A stretch of 64,000 nt of DNA from Rhodoplanes azumiensis (GCF_042682915.1 NZ_JBHUIW010000008.1:101236-165235); one strand, 5' to 3'. Shown: positions 34,475-43,163, counted from the stretch's first letter. Program-made: numbers and translations. The notes: generated by a model not told the origin, from the letters alone.

Positions 34475-35581
34475 GTGACGAGCGCAGCGGATGGGCGCAC
34501 GACCGGGGAGGGGCCGCTGCTCTCGGTGGTGCTGCCCGCCTACAACGAGGCCCGCAATGTCGGGCCGATGGCGGCCCGCCTCGTCGAGGTGATCGGCGCC
34601 ATTCCGGGCCTCGCCGGCCGCTTCGAGATCGTCTTCGTCGACGACTGCTCGAAGGACGACACGCTCGCCGAGCTGCGCCGCCTCGCCGCCGCCGACCCGC
34701 GCGTCCGCTACGTCTCGTTCACCCGCAATTTCGGCCACCAGTCGGCGCTTCGGGCCGGGCTCAGGCACGCTGCCGGCGAGGCCGTGGTGCTGATGGACTG
34801 CGACTTCGAGCATCCGCCCGAGCTGATCCCGGAGTTCGTCGCCCGCTGGCGCGAGGGCGCCCGGATCGTCGCGGCGCAGCGCGAGACCGCGGCCGGCGAC
34901 GTCTCCGTCTTCAAGCGGCTGACCTCGGCCCTCTATTACCGCGTCCTCGACGCCGTCGGCGACATCAGCATCGAGCCCGGCAGCGCCGATTTCCTGCTGC
35001 TCGACCGCACCGTCGTCGACACCATCAACGGCTTCGAGGACCACGATCTGTTCCTGCGCGGCCTGGTGCGCTGGCTCGGCCACCCGCTCGTCAAGGTGCC
35101 GTATCGGCAGGGGGTGCGCAGCGAAGGCGAGTCGTCCTACACGCTGCGCCGCATGGTCGACCTCGCGGTCACCGGCATCATCGCCCACAGCGTCAAGCCG
35201 CTGCGCATCGCCATCCATCTGGCGCTGGTGTTCGCCCTGATCGGCGTGCTGCTGCTGGTCTATTCGGTCGTCAGCTTCCTGGCCATCGGCCACACCGTGG
35301 CGGGCTGGACCTCGATCATGTCGGCGATCGCCATCCTGGGGGCGGGGCAGTTCCTGGTGCTCGGCATCATCGGCGAGTATGTGGGCCGGGTGCTGCGCGA
35401 GACGCGCAGATGGCCGTCCTTCCTGGTCGCCGAGACCGAGCGGTCGGGTGCGATCGGCGACCGGGTCGTCGATGAGCATCCCGCCCATGAGCAGCCCGCC
35501 CATGAGCAGCCCGTCCATGAGCGACCCAGGCAGGACCGCTCGCTGCCGGAGCCCCCACGCCGCGCCTCCGCGGCGTCGTGA
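34475..35581 (+). CDS. Family 2 glycosyltransferase with two C-terminal membrane helices (GtrB/ArnC type)
   Basis: 368 residues from a GTG with GGGAG six bases upstream. LSVVLPAYNEARNVGPM, IVFVDDCSKDDTLAEL, RNFGHQSALRAGL and VLMDCDFEHPPELIPEFV are the donor/metal-binding motifs of polyprenyl-phosphate sugar transferases. YRQGVRSEGESSYTLRRM precedes two helices at about 244-266 and 276-300. These enzymes make undecaprenyl-phospho-sugars for periplasmic glycosylation. The C-terminus ends in a hydrophilic tail with four imperfect HEQPA repeats. The neighbouring minus-strand polytopic protein could be a user of the product. Confidence 0.85.
   Translation: MTSAADGRTTGEGPLLSVVLPAYNEARNVGPMAARLVEVIGAIPGLAGRFEIVFVDDCSKDDTLAELRRLAAADPRVRYVSFTRNFGHQSALRAGLRHAAGEAVVLMDCDFEHPPELIPEFVARWREGARIVAAQRETAAGDVSVFKRLTSALYYRVLDAVGDISIEPGSADFLLLDRTVVDTINGFEDHDLFLRGLVRWLGHPLVKVPYRQGVRSEGESSYTLRRMVDLAVTGIIAHSVKPLRIAIHLALVFALIGVLLLVYSVVSFLAIGHTVAGWTSIMSAIAILGAGQFLVLGIIGEYVGRVLRETRRWPSFLVAETERSGAIGDRVVDEHPAHEQPAHEQPVHERPRQDRSLPEPPRRASAAS
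35471..35530 (+). repeat. 15-bp tandem repeat in the 3' end of the GtrB-like gene
   Basis: Four imperfect 15-bp units (type CATGAGCAGCCCGCC) lie in frame and encode DEHPA, HEQPA, HEQPV and HERPR. The unit length is a multiple of three, so copy-number change would alter the tail without breaking the frame. Confidence 0.8.
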
Positions 35582-35607
35582 GGTGGGGCAGCGACCCCTT
35601 CCGCCGA

Positions 35608-36957
35608 TCAGAAAGCGACCTTGATCGCCGCCTTGAGCGTCGCCCCGACAGGCGTCGCGGCGAGCCAGCGCGCCACCGTCCAGCAGCAGCCCGGCAGGCC
35701 GACGAGCAGAAAGAGCAGGGGCGCCGGCCGCCACGCCAGCACGGCGCTGCCGCTCCGCACGATCGCGCGGCCGAGCGGGCCGAACAGCGGGAGGCCGCGC
35801 GCCAGCCCGGTCGTCCAGAGCGCGACCGACGAGCAGGTCCAGAGCGTGATCCACCGGCCGAAATCGACGCCGACGACGAACAAGGGAAAGATCGCACAGA
35901 GCTGGAGAGCCATCACGGCGGTCAGGTCGGCCGCTGGATGCGCAGGGACGGGGGCGCCGGTCGGCGCGGCCCGGGCGGACGTCGCGAGCACCCACCAGAA
36001 GACGGCGATGGTCCCGAGCCAGGCGAGCGGCACCCAGAGACCGAGCGAGAACGTCGTGAGCTCTTCGAGGGTCAGCGACACGCCGTGCGCGGCGGTCCAG
36101 CGCAGCGAGTCGATCGCCGCCGCCGGCTCCGCGAAGCAGCATCCGGTCGGATCGACGCCCCTCCAGACGTCCTGCAGCGAGGCGTTGATGGCACGAGCGA
36201 TCGCGTCGTCGCCGCTGAAACGGAACACGATCAGGAAGGTGATCAGCACCGGCGCGAAGCGGACCGCCGCGGAGCTCGCCGCGGCGAGGAACGACCGGCC
36301 GGCCGACATGTCGCGCGCGCAAGCCGTCGCGACGAGGGCTGGAAAGGCCATGAAGAACGCGGCTTCGTGCAGCAGCACGCCGATGCAGACCAGGAGGTTG
36401 ATCAGAACCGTCCCGAGCCCGCCGGGCCAGGATCGTCGGAAGATCGTCGTCGCGGCGACGAAGAGCAGGACCAGGAGCGCGTCCTTGCGGATCAGATACT
36501 CCCCGAACACGAACCCGCCGGCGAGCACCGAGGACAGCACCACGGCGACCGGCAGCAGGCCTCTGGTCGCGCGCAGGAACCACCCGAGCAGCGCCAGATA
36601 GGCGACCACCGACGCGCCGATCGCCAAGATGTTCGGAGCCACCGCGGTGGCCGACGAGAGCCAGGACAGGACGGCTCCGCCGAGGCCGCGCCGGACGAAG
36701 CCGCCCTGATAGTTGATCAGCCACTCGGTGATCGACCAGCTGTCGACGCCGAACCTGGTGGCGCGAGCGACGGACAAGGCGATCGTGATCGCCAGTGCCG
36801 TCGCCAGGATCGCGGTGACGACGGCGGACGTCCGCCCCCGCTCCGGCTCGGTACCGACCGGCGCGACGATCACGCCGCCGACGAGCCGGCGCGCGACGCC
36901 GAGGAGGCTCGTCGGACCGGTCCGGACGGTCGGATCGTTCACGGAGGCAGACGACAT
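35608..36957 (-). CDS. Polytopic membrane protein of unknown function in the polysaccharide locus
   Basis: 449 residues with about ten hydrophobic segments. A charged periplasmic or cytoplasmic motif (INYQGGFVRRGLGGAVLSWL) comes early and LIRKDALLVLLFVAATTIFR later. No family is recognised with certainty. Size and layout fit a membrane glycosyltransferase or polymerase-like protein. It is convergent with the GtrB-like gene (26 bp apart), a common arrangement for a sugar donor maker and its membrane transferase, but this is inference. The ATG at 36957 was preferred over upstream frames because those run through tandem-repeat DNA. Confidence 0.65.
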   Translation of the reverse strand: MSSASVNDPTVRTGPTSLLGVARRLVGGVIVAPVGTEPERGRTSAVVTAILATALAITIALSVARATRFGVDSWSITEWLINYQGGFVRRGLGGAVLSWLSSATAVAPNILAIGASVVAYLALLGWFLRATRGLLPVAVVLSSVLAGGFVFGEYLIRKDALLVLLFVAATTIFRRSWPGGLGTVLINLLVCIGVLLHEAAFFMAFPALVATACARDMSAGRSFLAAASSAAVRFAPVLITFLIVFRFSGDDAIARAINASLQDVWRGVDPTGCCFAEPAAAIDSLRWTAAHGVSLTLEELTTFSLGLWVPLAWLGTIAVFWWVLATSARAAPTGAPVPAHPAADLTAVMALQLCAIFPLFVVGVDFGRWITLWTCSSVALWTTGLARGLPLFGPLGRAIVRSGSAVLAWRPAPLLFLLVGLPGCCWTVARWLAATPVGATLKAAIKVAF

Positions 36958-37346
36958 CGTGATCCTCGGTGGTTCGTGATCCTCGGTGGTTCGTGATCCG
37001 CGCTCCGGCGGCGCAAGTCGGGCGCGGCCACGACGACAGGTTCGCCGGGTGCGACGCGGCACGCCGGATGCTACGACGCGTGCGTTCTGATAGCATCGGC
37101 CCTGCGCGCCAAGAAGGCGGAACCCGGGTTAACCTTATCGCCATCGCGGCGCGCCTGCGGGCCGCGAACGAGAACCGACAGCTTATAATGGTCCGCGGCA
37201 ACCCCTGCGGGCGGGCGTCTCTCCCGCGCGAGGGCCTGGGGTCGGGTCGCTCGCGCGAGCAGGTTCGCGCGTGAGCAGGTTCGCGCCAGAGCAGGGTCGC
37301 GAGCCAGCAAGTTCGAGGTCGAGCAGGGTCGAGGTCGAGCAGGTTC
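36958..37346. other. Repeat-rich intergenic region between divergent membrane-protein genes
   Basis: 389 bases separating two divergent genes. Each end carries its own short tandem repeats (next two entries). Between them, from about 37000 to 37250, nothing is recognised, although AT-rich patches near 37125-37190 could hold promoters for both directions. Confidence 0.5.
36959..36999. repeat. 17-bp direct repeat, 2.4 copies
   Basis: The unit GTGATCCTCGGTGGTTC occurs at 36959-36975 and 36976-36992 without mismatch and is followed by a third partial copy (GTGATCC). It lies directly upstream of the minus-strand gene starting at 36957, where it would be in the 5' leader or promoter. Confidence 0.85.
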
Positions 37347-37350
37347 ATGG
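37257..37350. repeat. Degenerate array of about six GAGCAGGTTCG units
   Basis: About six imperfect 14-18 bp units share the core GAGCAGGTTCG or GAGCAGGGTCG. The last unit contains the presumed start codon of the ligase/polymerase-like gene. Each copy carries an AGCAGG that resembles a ribosome binding site. The degeneracy suggests an old array. Confidence 0.7.
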
Positions 37351-38783
37351 AGACGATGCACGAACGAGCGTGGCGCGCGATTCCGGCCTGGCTGCCGGCC
37401 GCCGCCCTGCTGGCCGGCACGACTTTGGCCGGTCCGATGTTCGGCGGCCTGTCGCGCTCGCTATTCGTCCTCGGCTGCCTGGCTTGCGGCTGGTACGGCT
37501 GGCGGCGCGGGCCGGCCGCGCATCTCCAGGTGGCGCTGACGCTGTTCGCCTTCGCGCCGTTCGTCCGCCGCATCCTCGACGTGACGCTCGGCTACGACCA
37601 GCTCGGTCTCATGTTGGTCGGGCCGCTGGTCTCGCTGCTGCCCGCGGTCGTCGATCTGATCAGGTTGCTCGAGAGCGATCGAGGATTTCCGCGCCCGGTC
37701 GGCCCGATCGTCGTCGTCGGGGCATGCGTCGTCTACGCCGCCGTCCTCACCATCGTCCAGGGACATTGGACGGAGGCCGCGTCCGAAGGCGTCAAATGGG
37801 GCGCACCGCTGCTCTATGCCCTCGTCTTGTCCGCGCGGGCCGACCGCGACGAGCTGCTGACCGCCGCCGCATCGGCCTTCCTGGTCATCCTTCCGATCGT
37901 CGGCCTCTACGGGATCTATCAGTACGTCGATCCGCCGCGCTGGGATCGCTACTGGATGGAGTTCGCGCCGATCATGTCGGTCGGCTACCCGGAGCCGTTC
38001 GCCGTGCGGGTCTTCAGCACGATGAACGGACCGGCGAGCTTCGCGACCTTCACGATGACCGGTCTTCTTCTCGTCTGCTTCCTGCGCTCCGGCTGGGCGT
38101 CGCTTCTCGTGGTCAGCCCGGCCGCGCTCTCCCTGTTGCTCTCGCTCTACCGCACCGCCTGGGTGGCGCTGCTCGCCGCGGTCCTGTTCAGCCTCCTGTT
38201 CCGCGCGACGCGCGCCCGGGCCTCGGCCGTGATGATCGGGTTCGCGATCGCGGCGATCGTCGTCGTCACGGCGACACCCTTCGCCGACGTGATCATGGAG
38301 CGATTTTCCACGCTGAGCGACGGCAGCCAGGACGACAGCGCACGGGAGCGGCTCGCCCAGTACGTCGAGCTGTGGAAGAGCGCCGACAGCACGTTGTTCG
38401 GCGTCGGCTTCAGCGGCGAGGCGGCGATCATGCAGTTCGGCAGCCTGGACGCGATCGACGGGATGATCATCGCGGTCTGGGTCAAGATGGGAATCGTCGT
38501 CGGCATGGTCTGCCTGAGCGCCCTGGTGTGGGCGGCCGCCAATGCCGTGCTGGCGACGCGCCGGGACGCCAGCACCGGTGCGGTGATGTCGGCCGCCATC
38601 GCCTGCGCGGCGATGACGCAGATCCCGCTGGCCAACATCGCCTCGGCCGAGGTCGGCTTTCTGTTCTGGACCTTCGTGATGATCGCACCGCCGCCCCGGC
38701 TCGATCGGGTGCCGCCGCGGCGCCTCGGCGCCGCGGTTCGCGACGGCGCCCTGACGCCGCCCACCGGTCGGGACAGGGCTTGA
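37347..38783 (+). CDS. O-antigen ligase/polymerase-like membrane protein (Wzy/WaaL family)
   Basis: 478 residues with about twelve hydrophobic helices. A large periplasmic loop from about 190 to 230 contains YGIYQYVDPPRWDRYWMEF, and AALSLLLSLYRTAWVALLA follows it. That RxAW-type segment after the loop, and a second soluble stretch (ERFSTLSDGSQDDSARERL) near 315, match the O-antigen ligase domain (PF04932). It would join finished glycan to lipid A core or polymerise units. As the main exporter here is Wzm/Wzt, a WaaL-like ligase role is more consistent than Wzy. The ATG at 37347 sits in a repeat array; the ATG at 37356 is an alternative. Confidence 0.8.
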   Translation: METMHERAWRAIPAWLPAAALLAGTTLAGPMFGGLSRSLFVLGCLACGWYGWRRGPAAHLQVALTLFAFAPFVRRILDVTLGYDQLGLMLVGPLVSLLPAVVDLIRLLESDRGFPRPVGPIVVVGACVVYAAVLTIVQGHWTEAASEGVKWGAPLLYALVLSARADRDELLTAAASAFLVILPIVGLYGIYQYVDPPRWDRYWMEFAPIMSVGYPEPFAVRVFSTMNGPASFATFTMTGLLLVCFLRSGWASLLVVSPAALSLLLSLYRTAWVALLAAVLFSLLFRATRARASAVMIGFAIAAIVVVTATPFADVIMERFSTLSDGSQDDSARERLAQYVELWKSADSTLFGVGFSGEAAIMQFGSLDAIDGMIIAVWVKMGIVVGMVCLSALVWAAANAVLATRRDASTGAVMSAAIACAAMTQIPLANIASAEVGFLFWTFVMIAPPPRLDRVPPRRLGAAVRDGALTPPTGRDRA

Positions 38784-38797
38784 CGCCGGGCGTGACG

Positions 38798-39091
38798 TCA
38801 GAGCGTCTCGCCGGCGACCCCGACCATGGGGCAGGTCGCCCGGCCGGGCCCTTGCGACGAACTCCGGGCGACGAGGCACAGCATGCGCTCGCCGGGATGG
38901 TCCGCGTGCCAGCGGATCGTGCGCGCATCCATGCCGAGCGCCAGCAGCGCCTCGTAGAGCGCCGCCCGCCGGCCGTCGAAGAAGTACTGGTCGGTCGCCT
39001 GCTCGAAGCGGCGCGCCGCGGCCTTCGACCCGAACTCGACGAGATCGAGCCCGGTCGCGCAGGTGCGGGTCGCGAAACGGTGTCGCGCCAT
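38798..39091 (-). CDS. Small hypothetical protein
   Basis: 97 residues, not recognised. It begins MARHRFATRTCATGLDLVEF and has three cysteines, mixed helix-strand pattern, no signal peptide and no membrane helix. It is convergent with the ligase-like gene, 14 bp apart. Composition is even and amino-acid use looks protein-like, but evidence for coding rests only on that, so a spurious frame is possible. Confidence 0.5.
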   Translation of the reverse strand: MARHRFATRTCATGLDLVEFGSKAAARRFEQATDQYFFDGRRAALYEALLALGMDARTIRWHADHPGERMLCLVARSSSQGPGRATCPMVGVAGETL

Positions 39092-39251
39092 CGGCGTCCC
39101 CTCCGATCCTGATCATGCGCCGCCGCCGCCGCGCGCGAAATCAGGAGAACCGCGGCCCTACCATCGTAGGTCGGTCCGTCGGATGCGGTATTTTCTCGGG
39201 GAAGCCCGCGGCGCGCGCCTGGATCTCGGTGGCGGCGATTCGGACTCGGTC

Positions 39252-39686
39252 TCAGTCCTGGTCGAAGAAGGTGCCGAGCGAGCTGCCCGGCTCCAGCACC
39301 GAGCCGTCGTCGTCGATGCTCTGCTCGAGCTCCTGCACGTAGCGCGGCGGTGGGCCGCCACCGTCGATCACGGGCGCGCCGGGGCCGCCGGCCCGGTAGG
39401 TCGCATAGGCCTCGGGCGTGCCGACATAGGCGCAGTTGCAGCCCCGCGGGTCGGCATAGACGTACCAGGTCTTGCCGTCCTTGCGGCGGACCGCGAGCTT
39501 GTCGGCGGGCAGGCTGCGCAGATGCGCGGCGCGCTCGGGCGTGTCGGCATAGCGCACCGCGAAGCCGGACGCCGTGAACAGGTTGTTCGGCCGCTGCCGC
39601 TCTTGCGCTTCGAGGGGCCCCGCGAGCAGCGTGGCGGCCGACAGGACGACGGCTGCGGATCGGTTCGAAACGACGGCTCGGGTCAT
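39252..39686 (-). CDS. Small secreted hypothetical protein
   Basis: 144 residues. The N-terminus is a signal peptide (SAAVVLSAATLLAGPLEAQ, cleavage likely after EAQ at about residue 29). The mature part contains RRKDGKTWYVYADPRGCNC with two cysteines, an acidic C-terminus, and no recognised domain. The frame is open upstream to 39794 but the signal peptide fixes the start at 39686. Probably periplasmic; function unknown. Confidence 0.65.
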   Translation of the reverse strand: MTRAVVSNRSAAVVLSAATLLAGPLEAQERQRPNNLFTASGFAVRYADTPERAAHLRSLPADKLAVRRKDGKTWYVYADPRGCNCAYVGTPEAYATYRAGGPGAPVIDGGGPPPRYVQELEQSIDDDGSVLEPGSSLGTFFDQD

Positions 39687-39892
39687 CGTGGCTGTTCCTC
39701 GCGGGCGGCGAAACGCGCCGTCTGTTAGCGCGCCGACCGGGGGCGCTTCAAGCGCACGGCACGCTCGATCGATGGGCGAGTATGGTTGCTGCAACTCGCT
39801 CGCAGTTTCGAGTCATTCCAATCCGGGTTTCCCCAAATAGCGCCACCGGGGCGGGCCTGTTACGCCATGCCGGTACCAAGGAGAGTGCCGCC

Positions 39893-40087
39893 ATGGCCTA
39901 CAAGATCATCGCGTCGCAATGCACCGCGTGCGGCGCCTGCGAATTCGAGTGTCCCAATTCCGCGATCAGCATGAAAGGCGACATCTACGTCATCGATGCC
40001 GTCAAGTGCACCCAGTGCGAAGGCCATTTCGACGAGCCGCAATGCGCCGCCGTCTGCCCGGTCGAGGGCACCTGCGTTCCGGCCTGA
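39893..40087 (+). CDS. Small 2[4Fe-4S] ferredoxin, Alvin/YfhL-type
   Basis: 64 residues. CTACGACEFEC supplies the first CxxCxxCxxxC cluster ligands. The second set is spread over CTQCEGHFDEPQC and AAVCPVEGTC, giving a CxxC-x8-C pattern with the insertion between ligands typical of the Alvin-type (Allochromatium) and some nif-linked ferredoxins. It is a cytoplasmic low-potential electron carrier. AAGGAG nine bases before the ATG at 39893 sets the start; the longer frame from 39782 has no support. It stands alone and is followed by a strong terminator at 40223. Confidence 0.9.
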   Translation: MAYKIIASQCTACGACEFECPNSAISMKGDIYVIDAVKCTQCEGHFDEPQCAAVCPVEGTCVPA

Positions 40088-40222
40088 GAGTGACGTCCGC
40101 GGCCCGGAGCGAAGGCTCCGGGGCGATCCGTGGCCGCCCGGTTCGAGGCCGAATCGGCATTTCGCCGTTCCGTGCGCCCGGACGCCGCCACGACGGAGAC
40201 GCGCTCGACGAGCAAGGGTCAA

Positions 40223-40256
40223 GAAAATGGCCGGGCATGCCCGGCCATTTTCGTTT
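40223..40256. terminator. Bidirectional rho-independent terminator
   Basis: A near-loopless perfect palindrome spans 40223-40252. Its GC-rich core ATGGCCGGGCATGCCCGGCC is flanked by AAAA on the left and TTTT on the right, with a further TTT at 40254-40256. It sits between the ferredoxin gene and the convergent permease gene and should stop transcription from both sides. Confidence 0.85.
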
Positions 40257-40280
40257 CGAGTGTCGGGCGTGCCGGCGGCC

Positions 40281-41054
40281 TCAGCCGCCGGCGCTCATCG
40301 ACGAGCGGAACGCCCAGCCGACGAAGTAGCTCTCCACATAGGCGAAGATCGCGTACATGATGATGCCCTCCGCCGCGAGCAGCAGGAGCCCGGCGAAGAC
40401 GAGCGGCATCTGGAAGTTCGAGCCCGCCTGCACCATCAGGAAGCCCAGCCCGGCGTTCGCCGCGATCGTCTCCGACACCACGGTGCCGACGAAGGCGAGC
40501 GTGATGGCGACCTTCAGCGACCCGAACAGATAGGGCTGGGTGCGCGGAATGCCGATCTTCAGCATGATGTCGAGCTTCTTGGCCCCGAGCGCGCGCAGCA
40601 CGTCCTCGAGCTCCGGCTCGATGGTCGACAGGCCGGTCGCGACGTTGACGACGATCGGGAAGAACGAGATCAGGAAGGCGGTGAGGATCGCCGGAATCTC
40701 GCCGATGCCGAACCAGATCACGAGGATCGGCACCACGGCGACCTTCGGCACCGAGTTGAAGCCGATCATCACCGGATAGAGGCCGCGATAGATCGTCCGC
40801 GACCAACCGACCACGATGCCCAGCACGATGCCGAACACCACGGCGAGCGCGAAGCCGGCGAGCGTGGTCCACAGCGTGACGAAGGAGTTCTTCGCCAGCG
40901 GCCACCAGTACTGCGCCATCGCGACGAAGATCTGCGAGGGCGCCGGCAGGATGAAGGGATCGACCCGGAAGCCGCGGCAGATCACCTCCCAGATCAGGAA
41001 CATGGCGATGGTGAACAGCCACGGCGACAGCCGCTCGATGGTGTGCGTGTTCAT
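40281..41054 (-). CDS. ABC importer permease (SsuC/TauC/NrtB family)
   Basis: 257 residues with six helices. The cytoplasmic coupling motif is ALGAKKLDIMLKIGIPRTQP (EAA-like loop), typical of the nitrate/sulfonate/pyrimidine-type importers (BPD_transp_1). It is cotranslated with the ATPase gene upstream by an ATGA overlap at 41051-41054. With the binding protein at 42067 it makes a complete importer. Substrates of this family include sulfonates, taurine, nitrate, cyanate and pyrimidine-like bases. Location beside purine-degradation and hydantoinase genes and a sigma-54 promoter favours a nitrogen-containing heterocycle. Confidence 0.85.
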   Translation of the reverse strand: MNTHTIERLSPWLFTIAMFLIWEVICRGFRVDPFILPAPSQIFVAMAQYWWPLAKNSFVTLWTTLAGFALAVVFGIVLGIVVGWSRTIYRGLYPVMIGFNSVPKVAVVPILVIWFGIGEIPAILTAFLISFFPIVVNVATGLSTIEPELEDVLRALGAKKLDIMLKIGIPRTQPYLFGSLKVAITLAFVGTVVSETIAANAGLGFLMVQAGSNFQMPLVFAGLLLLAAEGIIMYAIFAYVESYFVGWAFRSSMSAGG

Positions 41055-41839
41055 CCCTTCCGCACCTCGCCGATCTTGGCCCGCAGCTCGTGGACGATGT
41101 CGGTGAAGGCCGGCTCGAAGCAGACCTCGATCGGCCGCGGACGCGGGAACGGAACCTCCTTGGTGAGGACGAGGCGCCCGGGCCGGGCGCTCATCATGTG
41201 GATCTTGTCGGCCAGGAACGTTGCCTCGCGCAGGTCGTGCGTCACCAGGATCACGGTGAAGCCGATCTTCTGCCAGAGGTCGCGGAGCACGCACCACAGC
41301 TCCTCGCGCGTGAACGCGTCGAGCGCCGCGAAGGGCTCGTCGAGCATCAGCAGCGCCGGTTGGTGGATCAGGGCGCGGCACAGCGAGACGCGCTGCTGCA
41401 TGCCGCCGGAGAGCTCCCAGGGGAAGCGGTCGCCGAAACCGGCGAGGCCGACGGTGGCGAGCAGCGCCTCGGCCTCGGCACGGTAGCGCTCCTTCTCCTT
41501 GCGGAAGCGGGAGCGGTGCGGCTGCACGATCTCGAGCGGCAGCAGCACGTTGTCGATGACCTTGCGCCACGGCAGCAGGTTGGGGTTCTGGAACGCCATG
41601 CCGGCCATCTTGACCGGGCCGTGCACCGTCGTGCCCTCGATGGCGATCTTGCCGAAGTCGGGCGGCAAGAGGCCGGTGACCAGCTTCATCAACGAGGACT
41701 TGCCGCAGCCCGACGGGCCGACCACGGCGGCGAACTCGCCCTTCCGAATGCTGACGCTGAAGCGGTCGAGCGCGTGAACGCCGCCGTTCGCGCCCTTGTA
41801 GATCAGGGTGACGTCGTCGATGTCGACGAAGGCCGTCAT
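41051..41839 (-). CDS. ABC importer ATPase (SsuB/TauB/NrtD family)
   Basis: 262 residues. Walker A GPSGCGKS is at 41-48, the Q-loop region at MAFQNPNLLPWRKVIDNVL, the signature at LSGGMQQRVSLCRAL, Walker B at LLMLDEPFAALD, and the H-loop at VILVTHDLREATFLAD. NPNLLPW is usual for this importer group. It powers the permease at 40281 with the binding protein at 42067. The three genes run in the order binding protein, ATPase, permease. A 227-bp gap containing a palindromic repeat separates the binding protein gene from this one. Confidence 0.88.
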   Translation of the reverse strand: MTAFVDIDDVTLIYKGANGGVHALDRFSVSIRKGEFAAVVGPSGCGKSSLMKLVTGLLPPDFGKIAIEGTTVHGPVKMAGMAFQNPNLLPWRKVIDNVLLPLEIVQPHRSRFRKEKERYRAEAEALLATVGLAGFGDRFPWELSGGMQQRVSLCRALIHQPALLMLDEPFAALDAFTREELWCVLRDLWQKIGFTVILVTHDLREATFLADKIHMMSARPGRLVLTKEVPFPRPRPIEVCFEPAFTDIVHELRAKIGEVRKG

Positions 41840-41911
41840 GCCGCGGCCTCCGTCGACACGGGGCCGCGGGCGCGGCGGAGAATTATCAGACGCATGGTGG
41901 ACTCGATTTGC

Positions 41912-42038
41912 TCCGTCGTCCTGAGGTGCCCGGCGAAGCCGGGCCTCGAAGGATGCGGCCCCGACCGGGCCGTCGCCCTTCGAAGGCCGCGGGTCTCGCG
42001 CTTGCGCGCGGGATCCACGGCCGCCTCAGGGTGACGGA
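41912..42038. repeat. Long imperfect inverted repeat (intergenic)
   Basis: The arms CCGTCGTCCTGAGG (41913-41926) and CCTCAGGGTGACGG (42024-42037) pair at 12 of 14 positions. Shorter internal hairpins (GCCCGGCGAAGCCGGGC, CGCGCTTGCGCG) lie between them. Repeats with such 'CCTGAGG...CGAAGG' wording are widespread in Bradyrhizobium-like genomes (from memory). It lies between a binding-protein gene and its ATPase gene and could lower expression of the downstream genes. Confidence 0.75.
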
Positions 42039-42066
42039 TCGAATCGGCGGCCATCACTGGTGACGG

Positions 42067-43074
42067 TCAGAGCTTGCGGTCGGCGGCGGGGGGCAGGAAC
42101 TCGCTGGTGAAGACGTCCTCGGCCTTCGGCTTGACCTTGAAGTCGTAGGTGATGCCGATCTGGTCGATCGACTTGGCGAGCCGCGTCATGTCGACGCCGC
42201 CGAGCCCGTTCTCCTTCACCCAGGGGGTGACGAAGTTGTCGCGCAGCGCCATCTTCAGCCGCGCCAGCTCGGTCTTCTCGTCGGCCGTCTCGTTGCGCTT
42301 CATCACCGACTTGATGGCGCTCTCGGGATCCTTGATGGTGTCCTGGACGCCCTTGAGGGTGGCGCGCACGAAGCCTTCGACCACCTTCGGGTTCGCCTTG
42401 GCGAAGTCCGGATTGACCATGATGGCATTGCCGTACAGCACCAGGCCGTAGTCGGACATCAGCATCACCTTGATGTCCTCGGGCTTCAGATTGCGCTGCA
42501 GCAGGTTGAAATACATCGAGAAGGAGAAGCCCGTGATGGCGTCGACCTTGCCGTCGGCCAGCATCGGCTCGCGCACCGGGAAGCCGATGTTCTCGATCTT
42601 CACCTTGGAGTCGTCGATGGCGTTCTCCTTCACGAACGCCTTCCACTGGGCGAAGGCGCCGTCGGCGGCCGGCGCACCCAGCACCTTGCCCTCGAGATCC
42701 TTCGGCTTGGCGATGCCGGTCTTGGTCGTGGTGGCGATCGCGAAAGGCGGCTTGTCGTAGACCATCATGATGGCCTTGACCGCCTTGTCGGGGTTCTGGT
42801 CGCGGAACTTGACCAGCGAGTTGATGTCGAAGAAGCCGAGCGGGTAGGTGCCGGCGGCGACGCGGGCGATCCCGGCGACCGAGCCGGGGCCGGTGTCGAC
42901 CGTGACGTTGAGGCCCTCGGCCTTGTAGTAGCCTTTGTCGATGGCGACGAAATAGGGCGCCGACGGTCCCTCGAACTTCCAGTCGAGGGCGAACTTCACG
43001 TCGGTGTCGGCGAACGCCGGGGCGACCATCGCCAGGCTCGCCGCCAGCGCACAGATCGCGAGCGATGTCTTCAT
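42067..43074 (-). CDS. ABC importer substrate-binding protein, NMT1/THI5-like
   Basis: 335 residues with a signal peptide at 1-22 (ending VAPAFA). VKFALDWKFEGPSAPYFVAI and GYYKAEGLNVTVDTGPGS are the usual N-terminal wording of NMT1/THI5-like binding proteins, whose ligands include pyrimidine precursors and related heterocycles. The second lobe carries VREPMLADGKVDAITGFSF. It is the first gene of the importer operon and follows a consensus sigma-54 promoter at 43164-43179. GGGAG lies eight bases before the ATG. It is similar in type to the orphan binding protein at 56200. Confidence 0.87.
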   Translation of the reverse strand: MKTSLAICALAASLAMVAPAFADTDVKFALDWKFEGPSAPYFVAIDKGYYKAEGLNVTVDTGPGSVAGIARVAAGTYPLGFFDINSLVKFRDQNPDKAVKAIMMVYDKPPFAIATTTKTGIAKPKDLEGKVLGAPAADGAFAQWKAFVKENAIDDSKVKIENIGFPVREPMLADGKVDAITGFSFSMYFNLLQRNLKPEDIKVMLMSDYGLVLYGNAIMVNPDFAKANPKVVEGFVRATLKGVQDTIKDPESAIKSVMKRNETADEKTELARLKMALRDNFVTPWVKENGLGGVDMTRLAKSIDQIGITYDFKVKPKAEDVFTSEFLPPAADRKL

Positions 43075-43163
43075 CCGAATGCTCCCTTGGCCATGCGGGC
43101 TGGGTGTCCAGCCGGGTGTCCGGCAAATGCCGAGCCGCTGTCCGACAAGTTGCCGAGTCCGTC

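Noticed and set aside
37257..37350. Possible CRISPR array
   Set aside because: Units are short, degenerate and lack spacers of constant length; no cas genes nearby.
34229..37573. 1114-codon minus-strand open frame, and others like it (1686-4100, 54320-57193, 50296-53055, 28622-31246)
   Set aside because: They lie opposite well-supported genes in GC-rich DNA, are dominated by Arg, Gly, Pro and Ala, and have no domain or ribosome binding site.
39793..39812. Sigma-54-like match upstream of the ferredoxin gene
   Set aside because: The distance between GG and GC is 11 instead of 10 and the TGGCAC half is poor.
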